The notes under the pieces were generated by a model. The model searched no databases. It saw only the letters and a list, made by a program, of their open reading frames with translations, and was not told where the DNA came from. A program made the position numbers and the translations under genes. Positions 60,041 through 64,000 of a stretch of DNA of 64,000 bases are shown in pieces; the first letter of the stretch is position 1; each line of letters opens with the position of its first letter. The stretch is from Chlorella sorokiniana (taxonomy: Eukaryota > Chlorophyta > Trebouxiophyceae > Chlorellales > Chlorellaceae), in assembly GCA_025917655.1 (NCBI GenBank), contig CP084611.1:1116001-1180000 (forward strand), in the 5' to 3' direction.

Positions 60041-61960
60041 TCAGGCGATAGGGGCAGCCAAAATCTCCACGCTCACCGTGCGGCGGGCGGCGCCACAAGC
60101 GGCGCCACTGCACCTCCCAGCAGCTTGACGTGCACCCTGACCCGCAGCGACGCGCCCCGCGTAGGGGCAGGAGCGCCGCACCTCCGCCACCACCTGATCC
60201 ATGCCCAGCTGCTGCAGGAGGCGGCGTCGGACTCGGGCAGGCGCGACGTGAGCGCCCCGACGGCTCGCCGGCATTGAGGTAGCCGAGGGTGGGGGCCCGC
60301 TGCTGCGCACGCTGCCGCTGGGGCTGGTTGCTGCCGGGGCGGCGTGCCCGGCGTGCCAGACACCGCGCGGCCAAGGCTGCTGCTGCGCCCCAGCCCTGCG
60401 CCAGGCGGCGGCGTGGCGCCAGCGGGCAGGCTGCCGCTGCTGGACACGCTGAGCCTGCTGGGCTGGCGCGAGACGGGGCGCAGGCCGCGGGCGGTGTCCG
60501 GGCGCGCCGCGGCTGCCAGCTGATACCTGCTGCTCGCGGTGCTGGCAGGCGAGGCGGCGGCGCCGGGGGCTGCCGCTGCCGGCCTGCAGCACCGCGGCGC
60601 TGCTGGGCGCCCAGAAGGCGGCGCCGCCCCAGTGCGTGTGCATGGCCTCCCTGCGCTGCGCGTCGCTCTGCTGCCAGTCAGCCAGGCACGTCTTGCCGAG
60701 GAAGGCAAAGCGCACGTCGGCGGCGGGCTGCAGCGAGGCGCGGTACGGCTCCTGGAACAGCGAGAAGGGGGCGCAGCAGGCGAGGAGGTGGAAGCGGTCG
60801 TGGCGCGGCTGCGCCGCCAGCGTGGCCCACCAGCAGTACCCGCCGCAGTACAGCGTGGGAGACTGCTTCTGCTGCGGCCGCCCCTCCGTCTGCGCCGCCT
60901 GCTGCAGGTCCAGCAGGTCGTGCAGCTCAAACTGTGGGTGGGTGGGTGAGCGGGGGCTGAGGTTGGGGGCTCGGGGTGCGGTAGCGCAGCACAGGGCAGC
61001 TTGGGTGGCTCTGCAGGCAGCTCATGCACGCTCCCGCCCCCTGCCACCCCTGCCACCCAGGCCATACCTCCACTGTGAAGGAGAAACGCCCGTCCAGGGT
61101 GGCGGGCATGCGCGCTGGGCGCAGCGTGCTGGCTGCCACACACTCGGAGGCCCACGCCAGGTTGGCGGCCATGCAGCGCAGGAAGTCGGCGGCCACGGGC
61201 GGCGCCACACCAGGTCGGCCAGCGCGGCGCGCTGCCCCAGGACGGCTGCCGCCCCCGCTGCTGCTCCAGCCACAGGTTGCCCAGGTCGAACAGCGTCTCG
61301 CCGCGGTCGCAGGCCGCGTGCTCTAGCAGCCACGACGCCACCTCAAACGGCAGGCGGCAGAAGCGCTGCGCGGACGGTGAGGGGGCGGGGATCCGCGTCG
61401 GCAGCTAGTCGTCAGCATAGCGGGCCCACCCAACAACAAGCAGCTGGCTGCCCGTGGCCCCCACCTGGCAGCCTTTCTCGCTTTCCAGCACCCGCTCCAG
61501 TGCCGGCCCCAGGTAGCTCATCAGCTGCCCAGACACCAGGCCCTGCAGCTGCGCCAGCGCCCCGACCGACCGTGCAGCGACAGCGGCAGCAGCAGCTGCA
61601 GCAGCAGCGCGGTGCAGCGCGAGTAGCCCAGGTGGTGCAGCGACAGGGCGGCAAAGGGCTGGCCGCCCAACGCATCGGCGTGCGCCAGCAGGCGGGCCAG
61701 GCGCAATCGGCTGGAGGGAAGCTCGCCGGCCTGCGTGGGGGGGGATCCAGCGTGGCAGGTGCGAGTCGCTGGGTGGGTTGCAGATAGCACATGATGCTGC
61801 AAAAGCAGGGGGATTCGTCGCGGGGGGCCAAGCCAGCAGCACTTAATCGCAAGCACCCACCTGCAGAAGGAGCTGCAGGTCCGCAGCGGCCTCCTGGCTG
61901 ACGCTGGCAGACAGACGCGGCGAGCCCGGCTGCGCCCGCGCCGTCAGCTGGCGCGGCGAC
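60041..61960 (-). CDS. BACK- and MATH-like domain protein (BTB family relative), 5' end unresolved
   Basis: The exon chain starts after an acceptor at 61961 with QLTARAQPGSPRLSASVSQE. It continues SLHHLGYSRCTALLLQLLLP and LMSYLGPALERVLESEKGCQ, then RFCRLPFEVASWLLEHAACD with RGETLFDLGNLWLEQQ, which resembles the BACK helices of BTB-BACK proteins. After APPVAADFLRCMAANLAWAS comes LDGRFSFTVEFELHDLLDLQ, SPTLYCGGYCWWATLAAQPR and LRVRVHVKLLGGAVAPL, ending SVEILAAPIA, which reads like MATH-domain strands. BTB-BACK-MATH proteins often act as substrate adaptors of CUL3 ubiquitin ligases (established), but no BTB domain is visible in the part I can follow. First exon and start codon not found. Frame slips near 61570, 61205 and 60150. 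Confidence 0.42.
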
Positions 61961-62142
61961 CTGCGATGGAGGAGGGTACATAGGGCGACGCGGCGCTGTC
62001 ACAAGTTGTCGGCAGACGCAGTGCAGCGCAAGGCAGAAATACATGATGAGTTGGGTGGACAAAGCACTCGAACAGTCGCAAAGCTAAGCTTTGCCCGTTT
62101 ATTGATAAGGCTGCAGATTATTAATGGCGTGCGTCAACACGA

Positions 62143-62835
62143 TCAGAGTTTTTGAACCAGGCAGCAACGCTCACAGCAGCTTTCCCACGGGGTCTGCGGG
62201 AGAGGGCACGGCCGTGCTGGCGGCGGGCGAACCCTCCCCCGCTGGGCGGCGTCCAGCTTCCGGGCGTAGCTGCCAAACCCGTCCAAGCTGCTTGCGTCAG
62301 AGCCTGCTTCCGAGGCGGTGTCACTGTCGCCGTCCGCCGTTTCCAGCGCGTGGAGCGCACGCGGCGTTGTGAGCTGGCCCGTCAGCCGCACCTGCTGCTC
62401 CGTCAGGCCTGCCAGCGAGGTTTTGTAGGCCTGCGTCCGCTGGGCATCGCCTGCTGCGCTTCGAGGACTGGCAAAGGGGCTGTCACCGGCTGCCCCATCA
62501 CCGCGCCGGCCGCGCGGCGTCAGCAGGGAAACCAGTTTGCCCAGCTTCGATGCGCCGCGGGGCGAATCGCTTCCATCCCTCGGCGACTGAGCAGAGGGCT
62601 CAAGAGCCGCCAAGGGGAGGGGCCAGGGCGTGGGAGAGCTGACGCTAGACTTTTTGGCACCCGGGGTGTGAGTACGCCCAGCAGGCCCATATCGGATATT
62701 ACCGCTGATCAAACGACTGCTGAGAGGCGGCCAACCTGCGAGTTTGAAGCTTTGAAGGTTTGATTCGGGTTCCAGCGTGGACCAAAGTGGCGACCGCTCT
62801 GTGGTGGCCCGGTGGCCTGGAGAGCCGAATGCCAT
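62143..62835 (-). CDS. Ser/Pro/Gly-rich hypothetical protein
   Basis: A single open exon of about 230 codons from ATG 62835 (MAFGSPGHRATTERSPLW). It is rich in SP and SPR motifs (SVSSPTPWPLPLA, SPRDGSDSPRGASKLG), with a helical stretch RTQAYKTSLAGLTEQQVRL and an acidic DSDTASEAGSDASSLDGFG segment. It looks like a disordered phosphoprotein. No domain was recognised. It might instead be the 5' exon of the BACK/MATH-like gene that follows in the same direction, or have a short intron near its end. Its start lies only 70 bases from the next plus-strand ATG. Confidence 0.4.
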   Translation of the reverse strand: MAFGSPGHRATTERSPLWSTLEPESNLQSFKLAGWPPLSSRLISGNIRYGPAGRTHTPGAKKSSVSSPTPWPLPLAALEPSAQSPRDGSDSPRGASKLGKLVSLLTPRGRRGDGAAGDSPFASPRSAAGDAQRTQAYKTSLAGLTEQQVRLTGQLTTPRALHALETADGDSDTASEAGSDASSLDGFGSYARKLDAAQRGRVRPPPARPCPLPQTPWESCCERCCLVQKL

Positions 62836-62905
62836 ATACTCAGAACCAGAATATCGATTACAAGTCCATTGGAGGGTCTGTAGGGGGCTTCTGTGCGGCA
62901 TCACC

Positions 62906-64000
62906 ATGGTGGTGAGCCACTTGCTGGCTGCACGTTGTTGCCCTGACCTTGCTTGCAGTATCTCGAGATTGCTGATATCTTGAATGGGGCACGATCAGGT
63001 CGGGGCGATGAGCTGGGTACAGCTGTATACAGCGGCCCTGCCGTCCGCGACCAGTCGCTGCCGGCACCCAGCGCCCTCAGCTGTTGCGCTGCTCGCTTTT
63101 GTCCCCCCAGTTTGTCCTCCTCCTCCTCAAGCTGGAGGACATGGAGAACGTCGAATCGGTGTCGCTCCCCCTGGCGCGCACTACGTCATGACGGTGCGCC
63201 GGGCGCTCCCCACGCGGCTTGTGAGCCGCTCAGCCGCAGCTGCACCACTCGCATGCTTTCCTTCCGCATGCGCAGGTGAAGAACAGCGTGGGCGAGGACG
63301 TGCGAGAAGACGTGGTGATCGACCCGGCAGAGCAGCATGAGCTGGACAACAGCCGCGGCACCGCCAACTTCTGCCTCAAGTGGGACCGCTCGGCAAAGCA
63401 CCAGGTGGGCGGCGCAGCGGCGTGAAACATCAGCAGCACGGCAGCAGCCAGCACGATGCTGTACATGACAGAAAGGCATAGTTGCTGGGCAAACGGGGCT
63501 GTGTCGGCGCTAGCACCTCGTCCACACCGCCGCGCTTGCGGCTGTTCTGGGCAGCGAACGAGCCGACAGCTGGCGCCCTGTCAGCTGGGTTGCGCCGCCA
63601 CCAGCCCATGCCAGCAACCTGCACTGGTTCGGCCCTGTCCCCCCCCAGGCGTACCTGAATGTGGAGGCGTTGAAGGGGGTGACGCGGAGCATCACCGCCG
63701 ACGACGCAAACCAGGCGCGTACCTGATGCTCCTGCCCCCAGTATGGAAGGGGGCGGGCGCGCAGCCTCCCTGTGGATACACGTGCTGCATTGTGGCAGGT
63801 GGGGCGCTCACCGGTTCGCTCTCGCTGCCTCCTTGCCGCCCACCCCGCAGTTTGTGCCAGTGATGGGGTTTGAGTGCCGCGGGCTGGAGCCCGTCAGCTA
63901 CAAGCCGGGGATGTTCATAGTGAAGAGCAAGGGCGGGCAGACGTTTGAGGCTGACCTCAGTGAAGGGTGAGCCGCCGGACGGCAGGAGCACGCGTTGCGC
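62906..64000 (+). CDS. UPF0587 / CXXC-motif zinc-binding-like protein, cut by window end
   Basis: Relative of human C1orf123 (CZIB) and its plant homologues, small cytosolic proteins that in most species bind zinc through two CXXC motifs (established). Exon 1 is only ATGGTG (62906-62911), followed by intron 62912-63110, exon 63111-63193 (FVLLLLKLEDMENVESVSLP to HYVMT), 63276-63403 (VKNSVGEDVREDVVIDPAEQ to WDRSAKHQ), about 63651-63714 (AYLNVEALKGVTRSITADDA) and 63851-63966 (FVPVMGFECRGLEPVSYKPG with MFIVKSKGGQTF). FECRGLEP is the family hallmark. Both CXXC pairs are absent here; only single Cys residues remain at NFCLKW and FECRG. The intron at 63715-63850 appears to be GC-AG. The frame slips near 63170. 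The gene continues past the window with phase 2. Confidence 0.75.

Overview
The window is GC-rich nuclear DNA from a unicellular green alga, most likely a Chlorella-like trebouxiophyte. The evidence is intron-dense genes with GT-AG (sometimes GC-AG) introns of roughly 100-200 bases, plant-type plastid and peroxisome proteins (starch-binding CBM45 modules, a bifunctional plant-type PabA-PabB, PEX2, a plant-type frataxin, a plastid-type NDH-2), and Ala/Gly/Arg-rich linkers. No rRNA, tRNA, CRISPR or prokaryotic operon was seen. In almost every gene a conserved domain passes from one frame to another inside an exon, often near homopolymers, so uncorrected long-read indels are likely. Exon models below come from domain logic and splice signals, not transcripts.

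Layout. 1.2-5.4 kb (+): plastid protein with two CBM45-type starch-binding modules and no visible catalytic domain. 6.0-7.8 kb (-): peroxin PEX2. 8.3-9.4 kb (-): mitochondrial frataxin. 9.8-12.4 kb (+): OFD1-like LisH/coiled-coil centriolar protein. 12.8-21.9 kb (-): a giant ankyrin-repeat protein. 22.1-33.1 kb: a locally duplicated block. It holds a truncated 5' copy of the aminodeoxychorismate synthase gene, two copies of a small two-helix membrane protein, one long and one decayed copy of an unrecognised coiled-coil gene, and a minus-strand orphan. 32.4-36.9 kb (+): the full PabA-PabB gene for folate synthesis. 37.5-43.4 kb (-): a cobyrinate a,c-diamide synthase (CobB/CbiA) apparently fused through a long linker to a BtuF/TroA-like substrate-binding domain. 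44.0-45.1 kb (-): DUF4864-like plastid protein. 45.4-48.2 kb (-): multi-pass transporter related to nucleotide/MFS carriers. 48.5-53.6 kb (-): extended-synaptotagmin-like SMP-C2-C2 lipid-transfer tether. 53.9-54.3 kb (+): a third, divergent member of the small membrane family. 55.2-59.3 kb (-): type II NAD(P)H dehydrogenase. 60.0-62.0 kb (-): BACK/MATH-like protein. 62.1-62.8 kb (-): low-complexity Ser-rich protein. 62.9 kb to the end (+): CXXC zinc-binding-like (UPF0587) protein that runs off the window.

Most genes are unrelated housekeeping functions of plastid, mitochondrion, peroxisome and membranes. Two things stand out. First, a eukaryotic CobB-BtuF-like fusion sits tail to tail with a folate-synthesis gene, which raises the question of corrinoid handling in an alga. 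Second, the 22-33 kb tandem-duplication block carries a lineage-specific small membrane-protein family and its coiled-coil neighbour, neither of which I recognise.
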